Of a stretch of 64,000 bases of DNA, positions 45,483 through 60,231 are shown piece by piece. A model generated the notes under the pieces. That model made no database searches and was not told the DNA's origin. It was given only the letters and a program-made list of their open reading frames with translations. The translations under genes were made by a program, and so were the position numbers. Position 1 is the first letter of the stretch. Each line of letters opens with the position of its first letter. This stretch comes from Phlebopus portentosus. Its lineage: Eukaryota > Basidiomycota > Agaricomycetes > Boletales > Boletinellaceae. The stretch lies in assembly GCA_037892935.1 (NCBI GenBank), contig JAYXKI010000002.1, positions 434,001 to 498,000 on the forward strand. Direction: 5' to 3'.

Positions 45483-45754
45483 GATGGACGAGTTTTTGTG
45501 TTTGGACTTCGGATGGTATGGACGAATTAGATCGAGATAGATACGGTTCTTTCGAAGTATGGTAAACGAGTAGGATGTGTCTGAATCCAGGAAGACGGGC
45601 GAGTACTACGCGAACTGTATGAAGCTGATTCATTGTCTCACCCTCTGGTGCGGCTGTATCGGACTTGGGGTGCTGCCAGAAGGGATCTCTTCCTAGCGTA
45701 GAGACGGTCCTTGGAGAAATATTAGAGATTGTACAACTCAGTGTAGTAGTAGTT

Positions 45755-45836
<82 letters not shown>

Positions 45837-46787
45837 TTGTTGCTGTTGTTGTTATGCGAGACGATACGATAATTTAACCCGGTGACCGGACTGAAGACTG
45901 ATCTTATTCAGAGCATACAGTGCCCAAAGTGGTCCATTTACAGGCCAAACCGGCCAAACCGCCCTAATTTCGCCACACATTCGGATCTCAGCTAATATCA
46001 ATGAACCTTGTATGGATCGGAGAGAGCATACCACAGTGCTATCCCCATCATGATGAAGTTTTTCAGGTGAGATGGAGCTGTATTTGTTGAGAAACTGACA
46101 ATTTACTGGTATCAAATTTTGGGCAAGGAAAAGCATTGGCTGCTTTTGTCCTCTTGAGTCCCCTCGTAGTTTCTCATTGCGTTATGAAACTTATATCGAA
46201 GGAAAGCTTCAATAAATACCTTTCTAATAGTTATCTCGGATCTCTCACGGGATAGGTGGTTGAGTTTTTATATGTATGCAAGTCTTACAAAGTACTCAGT
46301 TCTCTTTTTGCTCACTCGTATCTAGGAAATTTTTGGATCTCAATTGTATGATGATAAGTCATATATTTATTTCATTTTCCCGAGACCCTCTAGAAAGAGG
46401 ATACGTAACTGTACGCATTCAAGAAGCCGGCGGGTGGTTATTCCCACGGCTACGATACGATAAGCGATGCCAGGGCTATAAGAATATCAACTCTTCGTGA
46501 TGCTGGGAACAACCTGTGCTGATTCTTGAGCTTTCGCTCTGATTCCTCGGTGATCCGGTGATAGCAGAGCATGTTTCTATCTACCTTGACATGCATATGA
46601 CTCGTCCTTTGTGTGGCTCAGCTGTCAGTTAGAAATGCAATGTCGGGTAGCCGTCTTTTGAGATTCTCATTGTGAAGTTTCTATGTTTGGCATCGATCCT
46701 GCTCCTCTTTACGATGGACTTCGAGCTGACCGTTCATAATATAACCTCTGTTCCTCTCAACTACAGCCTTCGTCGATTCTGCGGTGC
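45483..46787. other. Spacer with microsatellite and duplicated flank of copy D
   Basis: It contains the (TAG)n tract listed separately and, from about 46498, the flank shared with copy C. No coding exon is supported. Confidence 0.5.
45743..45832 (+). repeat. (TAG)n / (GTA)n trinucleotide microsatellite
   Basis: About 90 bp of nearly perfect GTA units (about 30) with one early GTT interruption, followed by degenerate GTT/GTG units to about 45853. It lies between copies C and D. The poly-valine frame across it is not a gene. Confidence 0.95.
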
Positions 46788-47916
46788 ATGATGTCCAATC
46801 ATGATACTTACTCGCTTCAGCTTGTATTACTCTTCAATATTCGAGGTGGAATAGATGATCTGGCTCGCGGAATCGATCTTCGAAAGGTCGAGAGGCCTAG
46901 TGCTGAGGTTAGCCGAGGAACGGAACGCGCTCCTTTACTTATACGACACGCGACCGAGAAGTTGCAGAACTATATTGATCTTACAAATGAACCGGATGAG
47001 ACAGTGTCCAGTATTCCAACAGGATTCTATATGACGGCCAAAGGAAAGTAGGTACAGTACTCGGGTGAGTGGGTCTACTTTGAATCATTACTATACTGTA
47101 ACGGATGCGACTGACCTGACAATAAATGAGCATAGATTTTATTCCCGGATATTTGCAGCGAGAAACGCGACTCGCTTTACAGAAGAAATGACCAAACCCA
47201 TCTCCGAAAGCGACAAACATGGATATGTTTACGCATATCTGATTGAGGGTACGTGTATATTGGATAGGAACTCTTCAGTGATTCTTTGATTTGCTCAACA
47301 AAACTTTACTTCTCTAATGACTCTTCAGATGTCGATATGCCATTCATACTGCGCATCAAAATCGGACGCACCGTAGATATGCAAGCTCGATTGAGCAGCT
47401 GGCAAAGAGAAAGTTATCGGCTGGTATCCAGGAAACATCAAGACGAAACGCTCGAGGCGAATCCATCAAGGAACGGCAACTTTGAACCCGGAGAAACGGC
47501 CAAATACTGTCACAGACTAGAAAGGCTCGTACATATCGAACTCGCCGACTTGGCCATGCATCCCCGTATCTGAACATAGATCTGTCGAATGCCCTGCCTA
47601 TCACTGGTCTTCCTCGATCACAAACGAGCAGATCTTCTTCTTCGATGGCACTAACCGTCCTTCAGAAGGCGGATGAGACCTGTGAATCCTGTGAGTGGAT
47701 AAGAAATCTTTGGTATATATGGGCTATCTGACTGATTGCGTCTCTCCTCGCGGACTTACTCACTATGACATTTCGAATGTTAGGTGGAAGAGTACGTAAG
47801 GAAATCTTGCCTTTCATCAGACCCGAGGATGGACCATACAAAGATCTGGAATGGGAGGCGATCATAAAGCCTGTCATTAGAAGATGGGGTCGGTTTCCTA
47901 ATGAGTATTTATAGGA
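46788..47916 (+). pseudogene. T5orf172 (GIY-YIG-like) protein, copy D, broken
   Basis: It is collinear with copy C over all exons. Lesions are a TAG at 47049-47051 where C has TGG, a missing base near 47180-47190 (CAGAAGAAATGACC versus CGAAGAGAGATGACC), a deletion of about 22 bp near 47407-47412 in the domain core, and a compensating one-base loss near 47450. The remaining matches include GYVYAYLIE, ILRIKIGRTVDMQARLSSW and LERLVHIELADLAMH. The last exon has CESCGRVRKEILPFIRPED, retaining the CxxCG that C has lost. Confidence 0.72.
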
Positions 47917-48191
47917 TAGCCAAGCTTTGTGTTTGAACTTTGGAGGTTATAGAGTAATTTGGTCGGACGGACACGGTTCTTACCGAGTATACCAAATAAA
48001 TTATTTGTCTGTCAAATGATAAATTTGAACATCTCGTCACACGCAGAAGGTTTAGAGAAGTATTATAGAAAACTAAACATAAGAAACAAACATGAAGTGC
48101 AAAATGTGACAGGACAACATGTAAAAGAAGACAAAGGAACTCCGGGAAGTCCAAAGGAGAATATATATGTAGTGCGGTCTATAAGACATCT
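47917..48191. other. Convergent 3' interval, copy D / VPS1
   Basis: AT-rich, with no gene recognised. Confidence 0.4.
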
Positions 48192-50988
<2,797 letters not shown>

Positions 50989-51357
50989 TGTGGAAGAGAG
51001 GGTTGGAAGAAAGAGGGAGAGTTCACGAGTTACTTGCGCCGTCACTGCGGAAGACGGCAATTGGCACGCGTCGTCTGTGGCTTATGTCATCAATGATCAA
51101 TCATTTCTGCCCAATGCCCAAAGCTCGAACAGAACAGAGGACTAAATCAAATGGTCACCAGTTGGAGAAAAAAAAATCCAGAAACTCAGAGTATAGTGGA
51201 TAACATGCAGCAGTAAGCTGAGCTGCTAGAACGTCGGATTGCGAGAAAATACTGATACTGATACTTTGTACCTACTTAACTACAGAAAGACCACAGCCGT
51301 CATAATCAAACATTAATCTATCACAAGCATTGATTTGAGCAATGTACAGGTATTTTA
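50989..51357. other. Spacer between NTF2 and VPS1
   Basis: It holds the VPS1 promoter and the NTF2 3' end; nothing else recognised. Confidence 0.4.
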
Positions 51358-52010
51358 TCAACCAAGGTTCAGACGGAAGATATCGTTGAATCTGGATGAG
51401 ACAAACGTGACATCATTCAATATCTTATACACCAGGCTGACTATATGCAAAAGTACGTACACATAGTAGCTGCCCTGATCCTGGATCAGCTGGAAGACCT
51501 GAGTGAACTGCAGCGGATGCTCGCCATCGTCAACCTGGAGTGTAAAACCAACGTTAGATGCGCATCTAAATGTGGACGAGCACGGTTGATCTAGCCACAA
51601 GAACGAACCTTCAGGAAACCCATCACATTAACGAGTAGATTCGCAGCCTGTAGCGACGATGGTTGTGCATCGATGGTTGTGATAGTATGCACCACTTTTG
51701 CGAATGGAAGTGACTACAAGAACAAGATGGATTGATTTCAACAGACCGCCACAAAAAAAAACAATGTCAACTGAGATGAGATTTACGGTTAGCTTCTCTA
51801 CGATACCCTGCACTCCCTGCACTTGTTGTCCCTCCCAGGTCATCATCGACTCCTGTCGCTGATATCAAGTATATTAGCATCTGAGATGATCTCACTCGAT
51901 AGATCAGGCGCGAGACGAACGTATAGGGGACCAAGCTGGCTCCGATCGTTGTCAAACGTTTGATAGTAGTACTGGGTGAATTGTGTCGCGATGGCGTTGA
52001 TGTCTGCCAT
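51358..52010 (-). CDS. NTF2: Nuclear transport factor 2
   Basis: It starts [20 protein letters not shown] and continues [10 protein letters not shown], then [20 protein letters not shown] after an intron ending ATATCAG. Next come the [20 protein letters not shown] strand and [19 protein letters not shown]. The last exon is NDIFRLNLG. About 125 residues, the usual length. It imports Ran-GDP into the nucleus through FG nucleoporins. At least five introns split this very small gene, one leaving only a nine-codon final exon. Confidence 0.95.
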
Positions 52011-52238
52011 GGTAGATTATGGTCAGATTTTGTACGAGAGTACGGAAGGAGAAGATAGGAGGCAAGTTGACAAGAGCAAAGAGAGTGTGCCAGGCGTCAA
52101 AGTTGAACTTGCACCTAAGGACGCGACTCTTACGTAATCCATTGATCAGCGGGATGGAAAAGTCATTGACGACCCAAGAAGACACAGCTTATTACAGTAT
52201 TGCTATTAGAGAGCGCTGATAGTGCTAGTTATAGTCCG
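52011..52238. promoter_or_regulatory. Divergent promoter region of NTF2 and the conserved hypothetical gene
   Basis: A 228-bp interval between outward-facing start codons; no TATA box seen. Confidence 0.35.
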
Positions 52239-53739
52239 ATGGCGGCGACGGGTATAAGTGGGCAGCCTCGCCCGAGCATGCGTCGCAAGTCATCTGCTCA
52301 GACCCTCCTCAGCTCTTTCAAGTCGAATCCAGGCAATCAGCCGACGACCGCTCCTCCGACGCAGCTCACCATGCAGATTCCCTCGGCGCTGAATTCGGGT
52401 CTCAGCGGCTTTAATGGGGGCACATCGACTCCCATCTCGACGAATCAGCGCGAATGGGACGCCCAGTCGATGAAGTCAGACACCATCAATTCAGCGAGTT
52501 TGCCACTCAATCAGGGTGCCAATGGGAGTCCTGCTATTCCTCAAGGAACGAGTCTTGAATCCTTACGCGACTTGACAATGAAGAGGATGATCACGTTGAC
52601 GTATCTGCGAAATGTACACGAAGGGTGCGCGTATCTTGCGTTCTTGCATCAATTCCGCCTGTCTGAAAGACTTGTACAGGCGCGCACACTGGTTTAACAC
52701 GGTCATGATGACACGCGCAGACCTGGACAGGGAATTCAATAACGCGACGATGAAGAAGCGGTTCGTCTTTTATATTCAGGATTTATCTATCTTGTATTGA
52801 AAGGCGAAATTAGAACGCTTTCCTTTGCCATACTCGGAATGTCATTATCAAGTGTCTTCGACAACACCAGCTCGACCGAACTATTAAAGAGCCTTCTTAA
52901 TATTCTCACAGAACACGAACAGTCAAAGGATGAAAACTACAAACCCAAAATGGTATTCAGCTCTTGATCAACTAACCCGTCCATATCACTAATGGACACC
53001 CAGAAAGGACTCTTTAGAATGGGCAAAATGCCTCGGCGTGGAACCAACGCAATGAACGACCTTGCAATGACCGTTCCCGAAGCAGGCGAAACCACTTTCC
53101 TTGTTACACCGCATATAGTGAGCAAGCATACGTCTGGCCCTAACTTCGCTTTGTCACTAACATCACCCAGCCCTTTCCACTAGACTACCATCAAACCCTC
53201 CTCTCTCTTCTCGACATCCTCTCCGAAGTATACCACCGACTTTCAAAGATTCTTGGTCCTTCTCCCTTCCCTCAAACAGGACAACACATGATGGGCCCGC
53301 TCGGTGTCCTCGCCCCCGCACCAGGAGTGTCATATCTCTTCCAGGGCACAGAAGCAAATCAATCGCACGATGGGGAGACTAGTAGCCTCTGGGGAATCGC
53401 GAACGCTTCGGGAAACTTACCTGGTATGCCCGCGGGAGGAGCGTTGACGAGTCCTCCTGCGTCGTGGTCACCAGTTTTAGGGGATATGATCCTGAAGATC
53501 GATGGGAAACTTAAGGTATGTCAAATCTTGCTCCTTCGAGTCTGGCCTGACACAATGGATTTCCCTGTTAACATTTTGCCCTTCTGCAGAAAATCATTGG
53601 ACTCTTACTCAAAGAGCTTGACCAACTCGCACGAAGCGCCATCAAGGACGAGCTTGCTTCATTGGACCCTCTACTGCGGAATCAAACGATTCCGGAAAGC
53701 AGCAGGGAACAGTACGACTACGATGGAAGCGGCTACTAG
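52239..53739 (+). CDS. Conserved fungal protein of unknown function
   Basis: It starts MAATGISGQPRPSMRRKSSA. The Ser/Pro/Gln-rich N-terminus of about 110 residues leads to helical segments (LESLRDLTMKRMITLTYLRN, RAHWFNTVMMTRADLDREF). A middle block has LFRMGKMPRRGTNAMNDLAM, and then DYHQTLLSLLDILSEVYHRL. The C-terminal helix is KKIIGLLLKELDQLARSAIK, ending SREQYDYDGSGY. All introns, including NVHEG to RAHWF, maintain frame. I recognise no named domain. The amphipathic helices suggest a scaffold or complex subunit. Confidence 0.7.
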
Positions 53740-54437
53740 CGTTGAATGCTCATAATACCACGGAAATGATCTCTGTTCTTTTTTTCGCTGTGATGTGACT
53801 ATGCTTTCTTAATTGGAACCATCGCTTTCATTTTTCTCCGTTTTCTCCGCCCTTATTGGATTAGGAAGCTGCCGCCGTTTACGCTACTGCAAGTTTGTTT
53901 TATTTATTACTTTTCATTATTCGGAAGTAGAGTAGGTTCTTTTCCCCGCCTGCAATGTAATACTACTGATCCACTCTGACGAGCACCCCCTAATCTTCGT
54001 GAATTGGGCAATCAGCAGATCCGTTTTAAAGAATGGAAGCATGTAGGTGAGATTGTTGATATGTATATGACGAAAGCGGTTGAAGACGGAGACATAAGTA
54101 TTCGAAGACTTATGGCCGTGTTCACAATCATGTGTGCGATCCACCGCAGACTTCGCTCCGGTTATAAAGTGGGCCTTGGGACAAAATGCGTGTGGCTCGG
54201 GCCAGAAGGCCCGGTCGTCGGTCATCATTCATTTATTAGACGGTATTCGGATTGCAAACTTGTCAAATCATGCCACCTGGCAAAGGGAGATTGGGGTTTG
54301 GTTCTGGGCTGGGCTGACGCGGCGTATTTGACGGGCTATAAAAAGAGAGAGACGCGATCGAGAGAAGAATAAGAGCGCAAGGCCCGCCATTCCGTCTTCT
54401 CGTTCGGGCTTTTTCTCTAGCACATACTCTCGCAGCG
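53740..54437. other. GH88 upstream region
   Basis: An open frame at 54004-54372 lacks an ATG near its start and crosses the TATA box, so it is not called. The rest is AT-rich. Confidence 0.45.
54337..54345 (+). promoter_or_regulatory. TATA box of the GH88 gene
   Basis: TATAAAAAG lies about 100 bp upstream of the ATG at 54438, followed by a leader of about 65 bp. Confidence 0.55.
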
Positions 54438-56204
54438 ATGACCATGCTAGTACATCTTCTAGCTATCTCAGGATTTCTTCTCTTCGTCCAGGCATTGGGA
54501 CCTCCGAAAGAACTGTTCTCCCCATTAGTCGGGAAGAAAGTTCTTGCAATAGCCTCTAATGAGTCAACTTCAGATGCCAGGTATCCGCAATATACCGATC
54601 GAGAAGGAACATGGCGATACTTTACTGCGAATCAATGGACCTCAGGGTCCTTCCCTGGAATGCTCTACCAACTTAACGTTCGGAGATCGTTATGCTCTTC
54701 TTCGTTTGATCGATCGGTTGATTGGCTTGGCCTTGGGAGACAATGGTGTTCAGGAATTTTGCCATATTTGACTAATAATCGGTATGAACACGATGTTGGA
54801 TTCGTAAGCTTTCCATTCCAGGATGAGTTACAAGTGTAAGCGCGTTCAAATTAGTGCATCTCCCGCATAATTATAATACACCAGAGTGCTTACGACATAC
54901 CGTAGAAATCCAAAGAATGCCAGCGCTATCAATGTTATTCAAACATTTGCGGACCAGCTGGCAGGACGATTCAGTCCCATCGTAGGATGTACAAGAAGCT
55001 GGGATACTGTCGATCCTACCGACTTTCAGGTATCATTTTTGGTCATAATCATGTCCAACAATTTTCCAAATGTATCTCTTTCAGGTCATAATTGATAACA
55101 TGATGAATCTCGATGTGAGCGAAGGAATGACAATACAATAATCTCTTCCCTGCATTCTGAATGATCGTTTTAATCAGCTCTTATTCCTCGCCGCAAACAT
55201 GTTCGGTAATGATACATACCGCGACATCGCTATAAGCCACGCCGACAAAACCATCACGAACCACATACGACCAGATGGTCTGTTTTGCTCGAAATTTGAT
55301 TATTGACAGCTGGCTTACGGATACCCAGGATCATCATTCCATGTAGTTGAATACAATTCAACGACGGGCAATGTCATTAGGAGGCGTACAGCGCAGGGCT
55401 ACGCGGACAATAGCACATGGACTCGCGGTCAAGCTTGGGGAATATACGGTTTCGCAACCAGTCAGTAAAGCATCCGACGGAATGAAAGCGATAATCTCAT
55501 GTAAATCGTTTGACGACAGTGTATAAGAATACGGGTATAAAGCGGTACCTCGAGACCTCTAGGCACATGGCAACTTTCTTCAGGAACTCTATGCCCGAAG
55601 ATGGTATCGTTCCGTGGTATGTGACGCTAGAAACACCATCATTTCCTTTGAGCTCATTTGTATCAAGGGATTTTGGCGCTCCAACTGTTCCGCCGCCGCG
55701 TCCAGCAGATAGTTCAGCAGCAACCATAGCCGCAACCGGCCTCTTACTCCTCTCTCGTCTCGAGGACAGCATAGCTCCGCGAAACTCGACGGGCTCTCGA
55801 CTCTGGAGTGATTTTGCATTATCCGTGAGTTCTTGACGAATCGCATATTGGGACTACGAGCAGGTTTACGTTATTTGCATTATGGTAGCTCCTGGACAAG
55901 ACGACGGACCTGGCTTGGCGTCCAGACTGGCAGAGTCTCCTCGCCAATGGCACCGTAAACTCTAACGCAGACCCGCCAAACCAGTTGACCGGAACAGTAT
56001 ATGGCGAGTATAGATTTTACTAGTAATATTGCTCCGATACTAAGAGGATAACCGTGCGCGTTTTCAAAGGTGACTATTACTTCGTGAAGGTCAGCATTCA
56101 TAAGGATGTACTATCGTACTATCAAATTATCAATCGAATGCTTATATATTCATATTATTCAGGTCGGGAATGATTTGATCACGATGGGTCTTGCAAAGTG
56201 CTGA
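54438..56204 (+). CDS. GH88-family hydrolase (unsaturated glucuronyl or rhamnogalacturonyl type), secreted
   Basis: The signal peptide is MTMLVHLLAISGFLLFVQAL. Family segments in order are TANQWTSGSFPGMLYQL, YEHDVGFVSFPF, then VIIDNMMNLDLLFLAAN and SSFHVVEYNSTTGNVIRRR. Next come QGYADNSTWTRGQAWGIYGF and PEDGIVPWDFGAP, with the catalytic Asp residues expected in the IDNMMNLD and YADNSTW regions. It ends YYFVKVGNDLITMGLAKC. The last-but-one intron (56004-56069) uses a GC donor (G|GCGAGT). These enzymes remove unsaturated uronic acids from lyase products of pectin or similar polymers. All inferred joins preserve frame. Confidence 0.85.
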
Positions 56205-56497
56205 GGGACGGATTTTTGTGCCAGGGTTTATGAATTCGAAGCTCTGCAAATAAAATTTGATACTATCCTGAGGCACTATTCAATTTGAGTTTCTCAAGCA
56301 AGTTGCCAGATAGATACTCCTATCAAGACGACGCAGAGGAGAGAAGATAAGCGTTTCCTAAACAAATTCTGGCGCTAGCGTCATCAAGAATGTGACACGC
56401 GTCACATACCGCGTCCACGTGCCCGCGTCTTGAAACCTCAATGTCTGTTCGTCAGCTCAGACGCTGAGACCTTGACCACGACATTCGTTCAGCTCGT
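56205..56497. other. RAD18 upstream spacer
   Basis: Contains paired GTGACACGCGTCAC-like inverted sequence near 56390-56406; no gene. Confidence 0.35.
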
Positions 56498-58097
56498 ATG
56501 GACAATGTCTCCGATCCGACCGATTTTCCAACAGACACGGAGGCACCAGGTTTGCGAAAACTCGATGCTGCATTTAGCTGCCAGATTTGCGGTGAAGTCT
56601 ATGATGCGCCGATGATGCTAGGATGTGACCATTCGTTTTGTTCTATAGTGAGCTTTGCTCTGTGGATACGATCTTCTCTGTCATTCTGATACACTCTTTT
56701 ACTATCGTGATAATGGCAGTGCGTGCGGCGGTCTTTACGTGATAGGCATGAATGCCCTGCGTGCCGGAACCCGGCAGAAGAAGTGCAGCTTGTGAAGAAC
56801 ACGCACTTGGAAGACTTGTGTGATAGCTGGCGCTCAGCCAGGTAAATCAAGGTCTCATTGTCTTTAGTTTTCATCGTTTCTGAAACCCCCGCTCTTGATT
56901 TGCGTAGAGACACGATTCTGAAGCTCATCAAGAAGGTAGACCACCTTGAAAGGATTGTTGCGAACAACGGTAACCCGGATATGCCACCAAGAAAGAAACG
57001 TAGAGTCAATAGTGAGGAAGTGAAAGTGACTTCTGTCGAGCGTGGCTCTGCGGAAGTCATTGATGACTTTGACGAGAAACTAGGAGGCGAGGTCATACCG
57101 AGCTCAGATGCAGAGGAGAATGAGACGCAGATAGACGGTACGAACACCAGTGTCCTTCCGGTCATGATATATACTCGCCAACTTACTGGTACTCATCATC
57201 TGATAGGCCATAGCATTGTAAATTGCCCGTTGTGTGGTCAACGGGTCATGTACAGGAACGTGAACGGCCATATGGATAGTGACTGTAGATCTTTCCTTGC
57301 GAAGCCAAAAGGCGAACATGCAAATACTAAGGACTCCTGGAATAGTATCCTCGGTAATGGGTCCTCTATATCTACTTCGAGGATAAAAGGAAAGAAGCAA
57401 CAAAGGTCAGTGCTGGTTCCTTGCCTTGGTCGGCAAAACTGACTGCTTTTCATGCAGAGAAACCCGTACTGATTTAGCCGGCCATGTAGAACGAATACCG
57501 AAACCTTCTTATAAACTTCTTAAAGACAAAAAACTGCGAGAGATGCTCGCAGAATATCAGTTGTCGACTTCTGGAGCAAGGGAACAACTAATTGCGAGAC
57601 ATACACAGTGCGTCATTCTCATTGCGAAAGGTGCTCTCACCGAAAGAAAACATGGTAGATTCGTTTTACTCTATAACTCCAACTTGGATCGCACGGAGCG
57701 CTTGCGGAAATCGCTCAGTGAGCTGAGAAATGAGCTCAAGGGATGGGAGGATAATCTAGAATTAAAGAAAGTCTCCGTGGATGATCCCCAAACGTACATG
57801 GTATACATGACTTCTTCCTTTATCTCAGCCGAGCTGTGCTCATATTGCGTACCACAGAAAGACAGGAGTGCCGAATTTAAGAAGCATATTGAGGCTGCTA
57901 AGGCGAGCAACCTGACGAAGAAGGGCAAGGACTCGAGCTCACCATCGACTTCATCGATGGCTCCTGGGTCCTCTGAATCAAGCGCGAGACCAGGTGACGT
58001 GACGACAAATATTGATGCGCCAGCCGTCAACCGACGAAATGCTCCGCGAGAAGGCGCTATTGTTGTCCCTGACTCGCAGGAAGAAGATGCAATATAG
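56498..58097 (+). CDS. RAD18: Postreplication-repair E3 ubiquitin ligase RAD18
   Basis: It starts MDNVSDPTDFPTDTEAPG. The RING finger is CQICGEVYDAPMMLGCDHSF then CSICVRRSLRDRHECPACR, joined across an intron. A UBZ zinc finger follows (CPLCGQRVMYRNVNGHMDSD then C). The SAP domain is YKLLKDKKLREMLAEYQLST then SGAREQLIARH. A basic patch in the linker (PPRKKRRVN) may be a nuclear signal. The tail ends PDSQEEDAI. With RAD6 it mono-ubiquitinates PCNA at stalled forks. The domain order RING-UBZ-SAP is diagnostic. Confidence 0.95.
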
Positions 58098-58653
58098 CAT
58101 ACAATATTTCCGACATTCTATTGTTATTGACACCTTGTTTCTATCTTTAAGTGGGCGATATTTTAAACCTACATTTAATTGGTGACAAAACTGAGATCAG
58201 TTTATAGTTATTCCGTGTCGCATCACTCCCGAATCTTCGAGTACTGTCATGACACACGTGGCGGTTTGTGCCCAAACAGGATTCTAGAAGTTGCGAACTG
58301 CAACGTTTAAGTGACTATTTTGGGGGAGAAGACATTGCGGGGCTCCGGCACGTACGGACCTGCGGATTGTAAAAAAGCGGCCTGGATTGATCTTCATCAC
58401 GTTCCGAGGTCTTCCTCCGTCTTTTCTTTCTTGCTCTCCTTCTATCTAGCTATTCTCCGAGGTTCCTTCATGTCACAAGACTTCGGTTTTAATGTGTCGG
58501 GTTGAATCTAGTGCCCACGTCTTCAACGGCGGCATCGTGGTTCGAAGGTCCTTTGTTTATTGGGTCAGCTGGGCGTGACCTATAAAACCTGAATAAGTTT
58601 TTCAGCTTTTGCCCCCGCAGCATCTGGTGTCGTCTACTGTCCAGTTCAGCAGT
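58098..58653. other. Upstream region of CE16 copy 1
   Basis: It holds the RAD18 3' end and the TATA box listed separately. Confidence 0.4.
58581..58587 (+). promoter_or_regulatory. TATA box of CE16 copy 1
   Basis: TATAAAA lies 73 bp before the ATG, nearly the same spacing as in the other two CE16 copies. Confidence 0.55.
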
Positions 58654-59777
58654 ATGTCCAAGAAGTTTCTCACCATCCTCTCGTGCTTGTCGACGGCCTT
58701 CGCGCTCGGTCCACAATCGAGGATTAAGAATATCGTCACCTTCGGTGACTCTTACACCCAGGTTGAGCAAGCCACTGGCGACGGAGGACAAGCTTGGCCA
58801 GTCTACGTTGCAGACTATGCGAACCTCAACCTGCACCCTTTCGCTCGCGCTGGAGCTGTCTGCTCGAATAACCTCACGTTCAAACCTTTCCCTTCGATCG
58901 TGGAGAGTCAAGTTCCACTGTTTCTCGAAGAGAAGACGAACGAAACTCTACGGCTGAACCAGGCCGAAACCATCTATACGCTTTGGATTGGCACGAATGA
59001 TGTCGGCGTTGGTGCTCTACTTACGGGCGATCAGACAAAAGGCGTAACTCTTGTTGATACTGTCGACTGTGCGGTCAATTGGGTACGCACCCTGTATCAG
59101 AATGGAGCGAGGAACTTCATCTTCCAGAACGTGAGTTATTCTCTCGTTTGTCCAAGAGCTCACAGCTCTCGCTGACTTTTTCCTTCTGAAGATGATACCT
59201 CTTCAACTCACAATTTTGTATTCCGCCAATTCTTACCCGAACCATTATTGGTTGTTCGAGCGAAATACCACTGAATGGAACGTTTTCATGACTGAACTCA
59301 CTACTTCCGGTAATGCGATCGCCAAGCTCATGCTTCAGGACTTGGTACGTGAACATCCTGGCGCACACGTCGGTAAGCTTTCATTTGGCGCTCAAAATCC
59401 TCAAATAATTGAATGATATGTCTGTTCCACGAGCAGGGCTTTTCAATTCCCATGGACTTTTCATGGACATTCACGACAATCCGTCCAAGTACTTGAATGG
59501 GACTGCGCCGCTAAATGTCACTGGCGCGGTTGTCTCCTGTGTCTATCCAGAAGGAGGGGTCGGCTCTCCCGCCTGCACCATTGTCAACAGCCTGTCAGAC
59601 CGGGACAGCTATATGTGGTAAGACTGATTTGTTACCTATGCGAGGATCATTTTTCTGATGGATGGGAAAAGGTTCGATGAACTGCACCCTTCTGAGCAGG
59701 TGGATAGAACGATCGCAAGGCATATCGCGAATGCCATTCTTCGGTTACCGACGCCATGGCTTACCTGGCTCAGCTGA
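58654..59777 (+). CDS. CE16-type GDSL acetylesterase, copy 1
   Basis: Signal peptide MSKKFLTILSCLSTAFA is followed by RIKNIVTFGDSYTQVE, with the catalytic Ser in GDS. Block III is YTLWIGTNDVGVGALL, with the conserved Asn. The catalytic Asp and His are in FDELHPSEQ, in the last exon. Four exons join FIFQN to MIPLQLTILY, GAHV to GLFNSHGLFM, and SYMW to FDELHPSEQ. Several N-glycosylation sites (for example NGTAP) are present. CE16 enzymes remove acetyl groups from xylo-oligosaccharides and related sugars outside the cell. First of three tandem copies. Confidence 0.9.
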
Positions 59778-60231
59778 AGCATTTCTTGGCGATCAGGAAG
59801 AGAGGATAGTGAGGCTCTAAAAAACTACTTTCCAACGTTATACCGCCTTTCAGGCAGTTTTTATTCGCGAAAACATCATTGATACTTTTTACTGGTCTTT
59901 TTATCCCATTTATCAAAGTGCGGTTCCGAGAACCCTGCTTCTACCTGACAGATTGGTCGTGCCCTCTCACTGGCTGACGACTTCTAATCTGAACAAGTGA
60001 TTCCAGAGCTTCTGGAAGCTCTCGTGTCCATGAGTACATGCGCCTTAAAGATGGAGTACGATGTGTCGTACATGATCACGAGATCCCCGCCTCTATGGTA
60101 ATCGATCCGCTATCGTACAATGCCATTAGGTCCAGTTTATTGAATGTAACCAGATCATAAATACTTGCGGTTGGGAACTCAGCTAGTTACATCCTCTTTT
60201 ATTTTGGCTTCGACTCTGGAATCATCTCAGT
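59778..60231. other. Spacer between CE16 copies 1 and 2
   Basis: Contains the CATAAATA promoter element of copy 2; no coding sequence seen. Confidence 0.4.
60156..60163 (+). promoter_or_regulatory. TATA-like element of CE16 copy 2
   Basis: CATAAATACTTG lies 76 bp before the ATG; copy 3 has TATAAATACTTG at the same distance, so the first T of the box is mutated in the pseudogene. Confidence 0.5.

Noticed and set aside
45665..45877. Frame coding a run of valines
   Set aside because: Simple translation of the GTA microsatellite, with no splice or start context.
54004..54372. 122-residue plus-strand frame upstream of GH88
   Set aside because: It begins at a TTG, crosses the TATA box and has no recognisable domain.
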